From Lunatibacter salilacus (GTDB taxonomy: Bacteria; Bacteroidota; Bacteroidia; Cytophagales; Cyclobacteriaceae), in assembly GCF_009797935.1 (NCBI RefSeq), contig NZ_VOLC01000005.1:248001-312000 (forward strand): a stretch of 64,000 nt of DNA, written 5' to 3'. The notes below the pieces were generated by a model, which saw nothing but the letters and a program-made list of their open reading frames with translations, was not told the origin of the DNA and ran no database searches. Below are positions 33,966-43,054 of the stretch, one piece after another (positions within the stretch are counted from its first letter, which is position 1; every line of letters begins with the position of its first letter). Position numbers and translations under genes: made by a program.

Positions 33966-35366
33966 TTACAAATGAATTACCTCGCCGTATGCCGCAGCGG
34001 CTGCTTCCATAATTGCTTCAGACATGGTAGGATGCGGATGTACGGTTTTTATGATCTCGTGGCCCGTGGTCTCAAGTTTACGTATTGCCACGATTTCCGC
34101 AATGAGTTCAGTTACGTTATATCCAATCATATGCGCACCAAGAAGCTCTCCATACTTGGCGTCAAAAATCAACTTAACAAATCCGTCTTTGGCACCTGCT
34201 GCAGAAGCTTTTCCAGAAGCGGAGAAAGGAAACTTGCCGACTTTTATTTCATATCCGGCCTCCTTAGCTTTTTCTTCGGTATAACCAACGGATGAAATTT
34301 CCGGCACACAATAGGTACAGCCTGGTATATTGTTATAATCTAACGGTTCCGGATCTTGCCCAGCGATTTTCTCAACACAAATAATGCCCTCAGCTGAAGC
34401 TACATGCGCCAACGCCGGCCCAGCGACTACGTCACCTATGGCATAATAGCCAGGCATATTGGTCTTGTAAAATTCATCTACCTTAATTTTGCCCTTGTCG
34501 ACCAAAATACCTACATCCTCCAGCCCGCAATTCTCCACATTGGAAACAACTCCAACTGCAGAAAGCACAATATCACCCTCTATTTGCTCTTCCTTCCCGT
34601 CTTTGGATTTAACAGTGACCTTACACCCTTTACCAGATGTATCCACATTGGTAACCTCCGTGCTGGTCATGATCTTTAGACCTTTCTTTTTATAAATTTT
34701 TTCGAGCGTTTTGGATATCTCTACATCTTCATTAGGTACGATCGTATCCATGAATTCAACCACGGTAACATCGACTCCTATGGAGCTATACACATAGGCA
34801 AACTCTATCCCTATGGCACCAGAACCAACCACGATCATTTTTTCAGGCTTTTTATCCAAAGTCATGGCCTTACGGTATCCGATGATTTTTTCATTGTCAA
34901 TTTTCAGGTTCGGAAGTTCCCTAGCCCTGCCCCCAGTCGCGATGATCACGTGATCCGCACTGTAGGTGTTTTTATTTCCATCTTTGTCTTCAACTTCTAC
35001 TTTTTTACCTGGAAGTACTTTTCCCCAGCCCAGAAGTTTTTCGATTTTGTTTTTCTTAAACAAAAACTGTATACCCTTGCTCATGCCGTCCGCAACCCCA
35101 CGGCTGCGACCGATCATGTCGGCAAAATTCACCTCCGCATTTTCTACTTTGATGCCGTAATCTCCGGCATGGTTTATATATTCAAATACCTGAGCACTCT
35201 TAATCAGGGCTTTAGTGGGAATACATCCCCAGTTCAGACAGATTCCGCCAAGCTCTTCCGCCTCTACCACGGCCACTTTTAAACCCAATTGAGAAGCACG
35301 TATGGCAGCTACATATCCACCCGGACCACTACCCACTACGATAACATCAAATTTAGTTGAAGACAT
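33966..35366 (-). CDS. lpdA: Dihydrolipoyl dehydrogenase
   Basis: A 466-residue flavoprotein disulfide reductase. Markers: the FAD-binding G12-S-G-P-G-G motif, the redox-active C43-L-N-W-G-C48, a second dinucleotide fold with VVGSGAIGIEFAYVYSSIG, and the C-terminal active-site His445 and Glu450 in HPHPTMSEAIME. It is the E3 component that reoxidises lipoyl groups of the pyruvate, 2-oxoglutarate or branched-chain dehydrogenase complexes with NAD+. The E1/E2 genes are not adjacent. A leucine dehydrogenase gene lies 3 kb away. It is transcribed alone from a promoter with a TAAATTTG box and ends at a strong terminator. Confidence 0.96.
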   Translation of the reverse strand: MSSTKFDVIVVGSGPGGYVAAIRASQLGLKVAVVEAEELGGICLNWGCIPTKALIKSAQVFEYINHAGDYGIKVENAEVNFADMIGRSRGVADGMSKGIQFLFKKNKIEKLLGWGKVLPGKKVEVEDKDGNKNTYSADHVIIATGGRARELPNLKIDNEKIIGYRKAMTLDKKPEKMIVVGSGAIGIEFAYVYSSIGVDVTVVEFMDTIVPNEDVEISKTLEKIYKKKGLKIMTSTEVTNVDTSGKGCKVTVKSKDGKEEQIEGDIVLSAVGVVSNVENCGLEDVGILVDKGKIKVDEFYKTNMPGYYAIGDVVAGPALAHVASAEGIICVEKIAGQDPEPLDYNNIPGCTYCVPEISSVGYTEEKAKEAGYEIKVGKFPFSASGKASAAGAKDGFVKLIFDAKYGELLGAHMIGYNVTELIAEIVAIRKLETTGHEIIKTVHPHPTMSEAIMEAAAAAYGEVIHL

Positions 35367-35397
35367 ATTGTTATATTTTTATTTCTTTTTTGCTATG

Positions 35398-35405
35398 CAA
35401 ATTTA
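35398..35405 (-). promoter_or_regulatory. Candidate -7 element of lpdA
   Basis: The minus strand reads TAAATTTG, an exact TAnnTTTG match, 32 bp before the ATG at 35366. No clear -33 partner was found. Confidence 0.4.
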
Positions 35406-35549
35406 TGATAATAATTTTCAGAAAAAAATTTGGTTTTGATAAAGAAACCAAGAGTAAACAATATTTATCCCATCCCTACGAGGTATATGCCCTAAAAATG
35501 CTTACCCTATAAGGATAGGGAAAATGGGGGGGGTTTAACAATAAATTCC

Positions 35550-35557
35550 TATTTTTG
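35550..35557 (+). promoter_or_regulatory. Candidate -7 element of fabG
   Basis: TATTTTTG matches TAnnTTTG and lies 27 bp before the fabG ATG. The upstream sequence lacks a good -33 box. Confidence 0.4.
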
Positions 35558-35583
35558 TCAGAAAATCAACCAAAAATTTTGAT

Positions 35584-36330
35584 ATGGGATTACTTACAGG
35601 AAAGACGGCTCTAGTCACTGGAGCATCCAAAGGAATAGGCAGGTCCATTGCCATGCGATTTGCCGAAGAAGGTGCCGATGTGGCATTTACTTTTTTGTCC
35701 AGTGTGGAAAAAGGCCAAGAGCTTGAGGGAGAACTCAAGAAATTTGGCATCAAAGCAAAAGGATTTCGCTCAGATGCCTCTGATTTCAAAGCTGCGGAAG
35801 AACTTATAAATCAAGTTATTGGGGACTTTGGGAAAATTGATATATTGGTTAACAATGCAGGAATCACCCGTGACAACCTTCTTATGCGCATGAGTGAAGA
35901 ACAGTGGGACGAAGTCATTAACATCAACTTGAAATCTTGCTTTAACACCGTCAAAGCGGTCACCCGATCCATGATGAAGGCAAAATCGGGTTCCATCATT
36001 AATATTACATCTGTAGTAGGCGTAAAAGGAAATGCAGGTCAAGCCAATTATGCCGCTTCCAAAGCCGGAATTATCGGGTTTACCAAATCCGTTGCCCTAG
36101 AGCTGGGTTCCAGAAATATCCGATGCAATGCCATTGCTCCGGGATTTATCGAAACTGAAATGACGGCTGTGCTGGACGAGAAGACGGTTCAGGGCTGGAG
36201 GGATGGGATACCGATGAAGCGAGGCGGAAAACCTGAAGAGGTTGCAGATGCCTGTGTATTTCTTGGTTCGGACATGAGTACCTATATTTCCGGACAGGTA
36301 TTGCAGGTCAACGGTGCAATGGCCACCTGA
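35584..36330 (+). CDS. fabG: 3-oxoacyl-[acyl-carrier-protein] reductase
   Basis: A 248-residue classical short-chain dehydrogenase. It has TGASKGIG at 12-19 for NADP(H), NNAG near 90-93, and the catalytic Ser143, Tyr156 and Lys160 (YAASK). Sequence such as NNAGITRDNLLMRMSEEQWD and CNAIAPGFIETEMT is characteristic of FabG, which reduces 3-oxoacyl-ACP in fatty-acid elongation. The gene is single here, without the fab cluster (acpP, fabF). It is separated from the convergent ABC exporter gene by a 21-bp-stem terminator. Confidence 0.93.
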   Translation: MGLLTGKTALVTGASKGIGRSIAMRFAEEGADVAFTFLSSVEKGQELEGELKKFGIKAKGFRSDASDFKAAEELINQVIGDFGKIDILVNNAGITRDNLLMRMSEEQWDEVININLKSCFNTVKAVTRSMMKAKSGSIINITSVVGVKGNAGQANYAASKAGIIGFTKSVALELGSRNIRCNAIAPGFIETEMTAVLDEKTVQGWRDGIPMKRGGKPEEVADACVFLGSDMSTYISGQVLQVNGAMAT

Positions 36331-36357
36331 TAGTAGCATATGCAAGATATTAAATTT

Positions 36358-36410
36358 AAAAAGGCCCATTCCTAGCTGTGGAAATTCAGCAGCTAGGAAT
36401 GGGCCTTTTT
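36358..36410. terminator. Bidirectional terminator between fabG and the ABC exporter
   Basis: A perfect 21-bp stem: AAAAAGGCCCATTCCTAGCTG region (36358-36378) pairs with 36390-36410, loop of 11 nt. The A-tract and T-tract on the two sides allow termination from both directions, as expected between convergent genes. Confidence 0.92.
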
Positions 36411-36475
36411 GGTCAGCAACGATTCTATTTATTCATTCTTCTATATTGAATTCCCTGCTCAGTTCGACATATTCA

Positions 36476-38272
36476 TCAGCTATCCTCTGCGTCTGCGTTT
36501 TGATGCGTTTGTTTTTCGTACAACTCCGCATAAACTCCCTTCCTTTCCATCAAAACCTCGTGGGTTCCTTTCTCGATAAGCCTGCCGTCATCCAGCACAA
36601 CGATCATATCTGCTAACTTGGCAGAAGAAACCCGGTGTGAGATGATTATGGAAGTTCGTCCTTTCATTATCTTGTGCAGGGAGTTCAGGATAGAATTTTC
36701 GGTTTTCGTATCCACTGCCGAGAGGCAATCGTCCAACACCAAAATCTTAGGTTCTTTGGCGATCGCCCTTGCGATACTTACCCGCTGCTTTTGTCCCCCG
36801 GACAGCGTAATACCCCGCTCGCCGAGGCGGGTTTCGAACCCGTTGGGAAAATCTATGATGTTATCATAAACGTCTGCGTCTTTGGCAGCGTTTTCGATCT
36901 GCTCTTTATCCAACTTCCCTTCCAAGCCAAAACCTATGTTATTTGAAATCGAATCACTGAATAAAAAAACATCCTGTGGAACATATCCTACCTGACTTCT
37001 AAGTCCTGAAATGCTATAAGATCTGATATCTTTCCCGTCGATCAAGATAGATCCGGAAGTTGCATCATACATCCGAAGGAGCAGATTGGCAACTGTAGAT
37101 TTTCCTGATCCAGTTGTTCCAATAATTGCCAGCGACTGCCCCTCCTTTACCTCGAATGAAACGTTATCCAAGGCCCTGATGCCTGAATCCGGATAGACAA
37201 AAGACAGATTTTTAACCTCAATTTCCCCGATGATATCTTTTTGATAATTTTCAGTACTTAGAATATCGTTTTTCTCATCCAAAAACTCATTTATCCGAGT
37301 TTGCGAAGCGGCCGCTCGCTGCACTATACTAGTCACCCAACCAAGCGATGTCACAGGCCAGGTTAGCATGCTGACATAAAGGATAAACTCGGCGATAACT
37401 CCATAACCTATAGCTCCGTCAATGACTTGATTGCCTCCCACATACACGGTAATGATGGTACTTAATCCGATAAGTGCCAGTATTAACGGGTAAAACAAGG
37501 ATTCCACCAGGGTAAGGTGGATGGATTTAACTTTATAATCTTCACTTGCTTTCTGAAAGTCATTAGCACTGTCCTGTTCCCGCACAAACGCCTTAATTAC
37601 CCGGATACCGGAAAATGCTTCTTGGACGAACGTGCTCAAGTTTGAAAGGCTCTTTTGGATTTTTTCAGACCGTTCATTAATCATGTTGTTGACTACATAG
37701 ATGCTAAGGGACAACACTGGCAAAGGAAGCAGCGAATAAATGGTCAGGGGAACATTTACCGAAAGCATGTAGGCGATTACCATAGGAAACAAAACGACAA
37801 GATTGATGCCGTACATGAGTGCGGGACCTAGGTACATTCTGACTCTACCGACATCTTCGGTAATCCGGGCCATGAGGTCTCCAGTACTGTTTTGACGGTA
37901 AAATGAAAGTGGTAGATTTTGGTATTTCTCGTATATTTCATTCTTAAGGTCATATTCTATCAGCCGGGACATAGCAATAATAGTCTGCCTTATCAAAAAT
38001 AAAAACACACCCCTCAACAGAGCCATGGCCAAAATCAAACTCCCGAAGACAAAAATAAAATTCAAAAACACAGACCGGGCTTCACCGCTTAGCGGGCTTT
38101 GGTCAAAAAGTTGGTAAAAGCTAAAGCTTTCGACCACATAATCGATTGCTATCCGGACCAGTTGTGCGGGTATGATTACGAAAATATTGGAAATGACAGT
38201 AAATATGGTACCGAAGATAAGGTACCACTTATATTTGAGCAGGTATTTGTTTAATCTCCAGAGTGGCTTCAC
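36476..38272 (-). CDS. ABC exporter half-transporter (MsbA/YheI-like)
   Basis: A 598-residue protein with an N-terminal six-helix transmembrane domain (residues about 15-310) and a C-terminal ATPase domain: Walker A GTTGSGKST near 386-394, ABC signature LSGGQKQR near 487-495 and Walker B ILVLDDCLSAVD. The residue after the Walker B Asp is Asp, not the catalytic Glu. This is the pattern of the degenerate-site subunit of heterodimeric exporters such as TM287 and BmrC. Such transporters move lipids, drugs or peptides out of the cell. No partner half-transporter gene is adjacent, so the partner may be elsewhere or it may work as a homodimer. Confidence 0.9.
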   Translation of the reverse strand: MKPLWRLNKYLLKYKWYLIFGTIFTVISNIFVIIPAQLVRIAIDYVVESFSFYQLFDQSPLSGEARSVFLNFIFVFGSLILAMALLRGVFLFLIRQTIIAMSRLIEYDLKNEIYEKYQNLPLSFYRQNSTGDLMARITEDVGRVRMYLGPALMYGINLVVLFPMVIAYMLSVNVPLTIYSLLPLPVLSLSIYVVNNMINERSEKIQKSLSNLSTFVQEAFSGIRVIKAFVREQDSANDFQKASEDYKVKSIHLTLVESLFYPLILALIGLSTIITVYVGGNQVIDGAIGYGVIAEFILYVSMLTWPVTSLGWVTSIVQRAAASQTRINEFLDEKNDILSTENYQKDIIGEIEVKNLSFVYPDSGIRALDNVSFEVKEGQSLAIIGTTGSGKSTVANLLLRMYDATSGSILIDGKDIRSYSISGLRSQVGYVPQDVFLFSDSISNNIGFGLEGKLDKEQIENAAKDADVYDNIIDFPNGFETRLGERGITLSGGQKQRVSIARAIAKEPKILVLDDCLSAVDTKTENSILNSLHKIMKGRTSIIISHRVSSAKLADMIVVLDDGRLIEKGTHEVLMERKGVYAELYEKQTHQNADAEDS

Positions 38273-38350
38273 GAAATAAAAAACTAGAAATACAGTAAAT
38301 TCTTTTATAATATCTTACTACCTAGATTAGTAAAGCAACTCAAAAATATT

Positions 38351-38358
38351 TAATTTTG
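38351..38358 (+). promoter_or_regulatory. Candidate -7 element of the leucine dehydrogenase gene
   Basis: TAATTTTG matches TAnnTTTG and lies 66 bp before the start ATG, giving a leader of about 60 nt. No -33 box was identified. Confidence 0.4.
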
Positions 38359-38424
38359 CGTTGATCCATTTAACCCAGTTCTCATAGAACTCAAATATAA
38401 CACAATCTAAAACTCAAAGTTCAC

Positions 38425-39525
38425 ATGTCGGGGATTAAAACAGCGGAAACGGAAAAAGAGGAATCAATCTTTGGGCAGCTAAGCGCCATGGGACATGAGC
38501 AGGTTGTATTCTGTCACGACGAGCCTACCGGGCTCAAAGCCATTATTGCGATTCACAATACAGTGCTGGGACCCAGCCTTGGGGGAACCCGTATGTGGCA
38601 TTACGCTACGGACGAATCTGCCATTACGGATGCTTTAAGACTTTCTAGGGGAATGACCTTCAAGGCGGCAATCTCAGGTCTGAACATAGGAGGCGGCAAA
38701 GCCGTACTAATTGGAGATACGTCGCTTAAGACTGAGGCATATCTTCGTCGTTTTGGCCGGTTTGTAGAAAGCCTCAATGGCCGCTACGTCACTGCCGAAG
38801 ATGTAAATATGAAAACCCGGGACATGGAATATATTGCCATGGAGACCTCCCACGTCACAGGGCTTCCTGAAATAAAAGGTGGTGGCGGCGACCCTTCACC
38901 CGTGACAGCCTACGGCACCTATCTTGGTATCAAGTCTGCGGCTAAAAAAGCCTATGGAAATGACAGCTTGGTTGGTAAGCGTATTGTAGTCCAAGGGGTA
39001 GGTCAAGTGGGAAAATATCTGGTAGAGCACCTGATAAAAGAAAAAGCCCAGGTTTTCATCACAGATATTTTTGAAGAAAAACTCAGTGAAGTAGCCAAGC
39101 TTACCGGAGCCCAGGCCATTTCGTCTGCTTCTGTCTATGATTTTCCGATGGACATATACGCACCATGTGCATTGGGAGCCACACTTAATGACTTCAGCAT
39201 CCCTTCCTTAACCTGTGACATTGTGGCAGGGGCTGCCAACAACCAGTTGGCCGATGAGGAAACTCATGGGCAAATGCTCGTGGAGAAAGGAATTATATAT
39301 TCCCCGGATTTTTTGATAAACGCAGGTGGGCTGATAAATGTGTACTCCGAGTACTTGGGGGGATACAAAAAGGAGCTTGCGCTGAAGCAGACAGAGGCGA
39401 TTTACGATACCAATCTTCGGGTTCTTCAACTAGCTGAGGACTCCGGAATGCCTCCCCAACAGGTGGCTATCGACATGGCTTTAAAGCGAATCTCAAGCAT
39501 GTCCAAGGTCAAACTGGCCTATTAA
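38425..39525 (+). CDS. ldh: Leucine dehydrogenase (Glu/Leu/Phe/Val dehydrogenase family)
   Basis: A 366-residue amino-acid dehydrogenase. The substrate site is seen in GPSLGGTRMWHY (49-60), Lys80 in GMTFK and catalytic Lys92 in GGGKAV, and the NAD site in VVQGVGQVGKYLVEHL (about 191-206). Length and sequence agree with leucine dehydrogenases, which deaminate leucine, valine and isoleucine to their 2-oxo acids with NAD+, feeding branched-chain catabolism or supporting synthesis of branched fatty acids in reverse. Bacteroidota commonly carry one such gene. It stands alone with its own promoter element. Specificity for leucine over valine or phenylalanine is inferred from the family. Confidence 0.9.
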   Translation: MSGIKTAETEKEESIFGQLSAMGHEQVVFCHDEPTGLKAIIAIHNTVLGPSLGGTRMWHYATDESAITDALRLSRGMTFKAAISGLNIGGGKAVLIGDTSLKTEAYLRRFGRFVESLNGRYVTAEDVNMKTRDMEYIAMETSHVTGLPEIKGGGGDPSPVTAYGTYLGIKSAAKKAYGNDSLVGKRIVVQGVGQVGKYLVEHLIKEKAQVFITDIFEEKLSEVAKLTGAQAISSASVYDFPMDIYAPCALGATLNDFSIPSLTCDIVAGAANNQLADEETHGQMLVEKGIIYSPDFLINAGGLINVYSEYLGGYKKELALKQTEAIYDTNLRVLQLAEDSGMPPQQVAIDMALKRISSMSKVKLAY

Positions 39526-39566
39526 AACCCGACAAATCCGCAAGGAAATCTAACTTGGTTTAAACA

Positions 39567-39607
39567 ACCGTACAATTAACCAACTTGAAGTTGATTGCTG
39601 GTACGGT
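39567..39607. repeat. Inverted repeat between leucine dehydrogenase and nusB
   Basis: Outer arms ACCGTAC (39567-39573) and GTACGGT (39601-39607) enclose an inner palindrome CAACTT-G-AAGTTG. No T-tract follows, so it may be a transcript-processing or weak termination structure. Confidence 0.45.
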
Positions 39608-39673
39608 AGTTGACTAATTGTGGAAAAAAGGTACAATCTTAAAGGATTGGCTCCTACCAATCGAAAAATAGTT

Positions 39674-39681
39674 TAAATTTG
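39674..39681 (+). promoter_or_regulatory. Candidate -7 element of the nusB cluster
   Basis: TAAATTTG matches TAnnTTTG exactly and lies 19 bp before the nusB start codon. A TTGG at 39647 is somewhat far for a -33 box. Confidence 0.4.
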
Positions 39682-39700
39682 CGTTCTTTAAATTCAGGTA

Positions 39701-40888
39701 ATGCTTAACAGAAGAATCCTTAGAGTAAAAGCTTTTCAGTCCTTGTATGCTTATCACCAATGCAAGACATCAAATTTCAACTTGGCGAGAGACTTCATAA
39801 AGGATTCTTTCCTGCCGGATCTGAACAGCATGGAGGTGCAGGACAAAGTGCAGCTGAAAAAAGATGCGGACACCTGTTTTGAACTTTTTGTTCAAAATCT
39901 TGCCTCCCACAACCTGGTAAGTAGTTCAGATATATCTGCCAAAATTAAAAACGTAGCCAATTTGGCCGTTAAGCAATATCATAAAACCTGCGACGCCGAT
40001 CTCACGTTCCTTAGAAACAACATGATCACCGCAGCGGAACGTATTCCAGAGCTTTACCTTTATGCCATTGGTATTCTAATGGCATTTGGCGATCACGTGG
40101 GTAAAGAATCAGAAAAGAGGAAAAAATTCTCACATGGGAGTATGGCAGTGGAGAGTCCCGGTGAGGATAATTTATCTAAAAATAAGGTACTGGTCTATCT
40201 TCAAAACGAATCACCCATAAATAGCGAGTTTATTCGGCACCACGTGCATCTGGATGATTGGAAAGAGGAAATAAAGCAGTGGTTTAGAGATTATGTCAAG
40301 CCATTGGAAGAATATCAGCAATACATCCAGGTTATTAATCCCAGTTTTGAAGAAGATCAAGAAGTCGCCCAGGCGATTTTGAAAAAGGTAATATTTAAAA
40401 ATGACACCATTTTGAGCTTTTTTCATGAGTTGGATCTAAATTGGACTGAAAATAAGCCAGTGGTCAGGAGTTTGGCATTAAAAGTGTTAAAAAATATTGA
40501 CCTGCAGCTACCATTGCCTGCGGAATTTCTGCCTGAATTAGCCATAAACTGGGAAGATGATAGGGAATTCTTCAAGAATATATTTAATTTGACTGTGGAT
40601 TCAGAAGCAGAATATAGTGATCTGATCGCTGTAAAAGCGAAGAATTGGGATATCGATAGAATTGCATTGACCGATAAAGTCATCCTTTCAATGGCCCTCA
40701 CAGAAATGGTTAATTTTACCAGTATACCGGTAAAAGTCACCATAAATGAGTACATTGACATATCAAAAACCTACAGCACACCCAAGAGCAAACAGTTTGT
40801 GAATGGGTTATTGGATGTTCTGGCTAAAGAGCTAACTGATTCGGGCAAAATCCGTAAAAGTGGTAGGGGATTAATTGACAATAAATAA
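39701..40888 (+). CDS. nusB: Transcription antitermination factor NusB, long Bacteroidota form
   Basis: A 395-residue protein. It begins MLNRRILRVKAFQSLYAYHQ, typical of the RNA-binding NusB N-terminus, and the C-terminal third (about 250-385) has the NusB core, including KAKNWDIDRIALTDKVILSM and EYIDISKTYSTPKSKQFVNG. E. coli NusB is only about 140 residues; the middle insertion, rich in helices, is normal in Bacteroidota homologues. NusB forms a complex with NusE (S10) and promotes antitermination in rRNA operons. It is the first gene of the cluster nusB-ytxH-DUF1573-yajC-ybbR-coaE, conserved in this phylum. Confidence 0.93.
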   Translation: MLNRRILRVKAFQSLYAYHQCKTSNFNLARDFIKDSFLPDLNSMEVQDKVQLKKDADTCFELFVQNLASHNLVSSSDISAKIKNVANLAVKQYHKTCDADLTFLRNNMITAAERIPELYLYAIGILMAFGDHVGKESEKRKKFSHGSMAVESPGEDNLSKNKVLVYLQNESPINSEFIRHHVHLDDWKEEIKQWFRDYVKPLEEYQQYIQVINPSFEEDQEVAQAILKKVIFKNDTILSFFHELDLNWTENKPVVRSLALKVLKNIDLQLPLPAEFLPELAINWEDDREFFKNIFNLTVDSEAEYSDLIAVKAKNWDIDRIALTDKVILSMALTEMVNFTSIPVKVTINEYIDISKTYSTPKSKQFVNGLLDVLAKELTDSGKIRKSGRGLIDNK

Positions 40889-40900
40889 ACTTATAAAAAC

Positions 40901-41206
40901 ATGAGCAAAAAGGGTATTTCCGTAATGGCATTTGTACTTGGAGCAGGCTTAGGAGCTACGTTAGGTGTTTTATTTGCGCCTGATGCCGGCAACAACACCA
41001 GAGATAAGCTCACTTACCAGTTGGCCAAATATAAAGACGAACTTGAGGGACTTGTTAAGGACCTCATTGACGGCAAATCACTTCCTTCCAATGAAGCGAA
41101 ATCTGAAGGAAATAAGGTGATTTCGGAGGCCAAAACAAAGGCCGAAAATCTGTTGAACGATGTTAATAAATTAATCGATCAAATTAATCAAGAAAATAAC
41201 AATTAA
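40901..41206 (+). CDS. YtxH domain-containing protein
   Basis: A 101-residue protein with a glycine-rich hydrophobic N-terminus (AFVLGAGLGATLGVLFAPDA), then a long basic-acidic helix likely to form coiled coil (residues 32-100). The GAxxGLLFAP motif is the YtxH signature. Family members are small membrane-attached stress-related proteins of unknown function. It follows nusB after 12 bp and precedes the DUF1573 lipoprotein gene by 7 bp, so it is part of the operon. Confidence 0.85.
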   Translation: MSKKGISVMAFVLGAGLGATLGVLFAPDAGNNTRDKLTYQLAKYKDELEGLVKDLIDGKSLPSNEAKSEGNKVISEAKTKAENLLNDVNKLIDQINQENNN

Positions 41207-41213
41207 TTATATT

Positions 41214-41759
41214 ATGAAAAATTACCTCCGCTATTCAGCCTTGGCACTTGCCTCAGCACTTATAACTATAAGCTGTAACAACAAGACTCCGGAAGAGGCT
41301 GAAAGAATAAAAGCATTAGAGCAGAAAATCTCCCAACTTGAACAAAATCAAGTTGTCACTCCTTCTAACGTTCAAAATGTGCAGCCGGCTGATCCAAGTA
41401 CGGTAGGCGTGTTTGAATTTGGGGCTATGGAGCATGACTTTGGTACAATAGCTGAAGGTGAAGTCATTGAGCACGTATTCAACTTTAAAAATACGGGACA
41501 GGCACCCTTAGTCATTTCCAATATTCAGGCATCTTGTGGCTGTACCAGTCCCGATTGGACCAAGACACCAATTAAGCCTGGTGACGAAGGATTTGTGAAG
41601 GTCGTCTTTAATTCCGCAGGGAAAAGCGGCGTTCAAAGCCCTACCGTTACAATTCAGGCTAATACCTCTCCAAATGTAACCCGTCTTAGGCTAAAAGGCA
41701 CCGTCAATCAAACGACAGCATCAGCTGCCAAACCATCTTTAGGTCCTGTTAAGAAATAA
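41214..41759 (+). CDS. DUF1573 domain lipoprotein
   Basis: A 181-residue lipoprotein: signal with lipobox ITISC22, a short helical stretch with heptad spacing (AERIKALEQKISQLEQNQ, likely coiled coil) and an Ig-like DUF1573 domain at about 65-165 with the hallmark HDFGTIAEGEVIEHVFNFKN and SCGCTSPDW. DUF1573 proteins are widespread in Bacteroidota, located at the outer membrane or in the periplasm, with unknown function. It sits between ytxH and yajC in the operon. Confidence 0.88.
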   Translation: MKNYLRYSALALASALITISCNNKTPEEAERIKALEQKISQLEQNQVVTPSNVQNVQPADPSTVGVFEFGAMEHDFGTIAEGEVIEHVFNFKNTGQAPLVISNIQASCGCTSPDWTKTPIKPGDEGFVKVVFNSAGKSGVQSPTVTIQANTSPNVTRLRLKGTVNQTTASAAKPSLGPVKK

Positions 41760-41761
41760 TT

Positions 41762-42079
41762 ATGATTTCATATATTCTGTTACAATTTGGCGGTATCTCA
41801 TCAGAGATAATGGGACAGGTGTTCCTATTCGGTAGTATAATTCTGATTATGTATTTCTTCATGATCCGGCCCCAGCAAAAAAAACAAAAAGAGACAGCTC
41901 TGTTTATTTCAGAAGTCAAAAAGGGGGACCAAGTAGTTACTGTTGGAGGTGTGCATGGCAAAGTGTTTTCGGTGGAAGGCGACACTGTTCTCCTTGAACT
42001 GGACAAAGGACTGAAAATAAAAGTGGAAAAGACCGCCCTTTCATTCGAATACAGCAAAAAAACAAAAGAAGTAAAATAA
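41762..42079 (+). CDS. yajC: Preprotein translocase subunit YajC
   Basis: A 105-residue protein with one N-terminal transmembrane helix (about 20-38, VFLFGSIILIMYFFMIRPQQ) and the conserved cytoplasmic domain (QKKQKE...GDQVVTVGGVHGKVFSVEGD). YajC associates with SecDF and the SecYEG translocon. The RPQQKKQKE junction is diagnostic. It starts 2 bp after the stop of the preceding lipoprotein gene and is followed by the ybbR-like gene after 9 bp. Confidence 0.93.
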   Translation: MISYILLQFGGISSEIMGQVFLFGSIILIMYFFMIRPQQKKQKETALFISEVKKGDQVVTVGGVHGKVFSVEGDTVLLELDKGLKIKVEKTALSFEYSKKTKEVK

Positions 42080-42088
42080 CCCCCTCTC

Positions 42089-43054
42089 TTGAGTAAAATT
42101 CGCAAATTTTTCGATAAACTCAAACCGGAAAGGTCTTCAAACCTCAAAGTGGTGGCTCTTTGTGTACTCACAGCCACCACTTTTTGGGTTTTGAACGCCT
42201 TAAATAAAGACGATTACACTACTGTAGTTACCCAGTCCATCGTTTTTTTATACGACCAAGATGAGTTTATGGCCGTTGATGAACTGCCCAAATCCATCAA
42301 CATTCAAATTAACGGAAACGGGTGGGATTTACTTCGTAAATATTTCAGATTCCAATCCACTCCCTTTCCCATTCAACTGGAAGACCCGTCGGAGCGAGGT
42401 TATGTGCTTACCCGGGAATTACAGCGGGAACTGTCAGAAAATCTTACTCCTACTCAGTTGGTGGGGATCGTTCAGGACACGGTTAAATTTAAAATAGATA
42501 AAATAGTGTCGCGGAAAATCAAGATAGAACTTGACACTGCCGACAATATATTGTCAAAAAATTTCAGGTTTGCCGGTCCCATCACAATAGACCCGGAAAT
42601 TGTCACCGTGACCGGCGCAATATCTGTATTGCAGGAATTAGACGGAATACTGGTAATTGGGATAGGTGAAGAAAATGTCAACAAAAATTTCTCGAAATTA
42701 CTCCCGCTAAACCTTCGGAAAGATTTCAGGAATTACCTTAAATTGGAGGATCAAGCTGTTCTTGTTGAGTTTGAGGTAGTCGAATTTATCGAAGGAATTA
42801 TGGAGCTTCCTATTACCAAGCGCTACTTTCCCGCCAATATATCTATTGATGAGAAGGAAACTACGGTTTCATTGGAATACCTCGTGGACGAAAGAGAATT
42901 GGAAGCCTTTCAAAAACTCGACTTGGAAGCTATTATCAATTATAATGACCGAAATGGAGAGGACAGTACTGTAAACGTTTCTTTGAATAAAAACCCACCA
43001 TATTTAGAAATTGTAGCATTCGATCCGCCAAATTTTAAACTTCGTTATGAATAG
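42089..43054 (+). CDS. YbbR/CdaR-like protein
   Basis: A 321-residue protein with an N-terminal membrane anchor (residues 20-38, VVALCVLTATTFWVLNAL) and YbbR-type repeats outside the membrane (for example IKIELDTADNILSKNFRF and PEIVTVTGAISVLQEL). In Firmicutes the homologue CdaR regulates a diadenylate cyclase; in Bacteroidota the partner is not adjacent here. The frame begins with TTG at 42089 and no ATG occurs before residue 57, so TTG is the likely start. The stop overlaps the coaE start by 8 bp, which supports coupling. Confidence 0.82.
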   Translation: MSKIRKFFDKLKPERSSNLKVVALCVLTATTFWVLNALNKDDYTTVVTQSIVFLYDQDEFMAVDELPKSINIQINGNGWDLLRKYFRFQSTPFPIQLEDPSERGYVLTRELQRELSENLTPTQLVGIVQDTVKFKIDKIVSRKIKIELDTADNILSKNFRFAGPITIDPEIVTVTGAISVLQELDGILVIGIGEENVNKNFSKLLPLNLRKDFRNYLKLEDQAVLVEFEVVEFIEGIMELPITKRYFPANISIDEKETTVSLEYLVDERELEAFQKLDLEAIINYNDRNGEDSTVNVSLNKNPPYLEIVAFDPPNFKLRYE

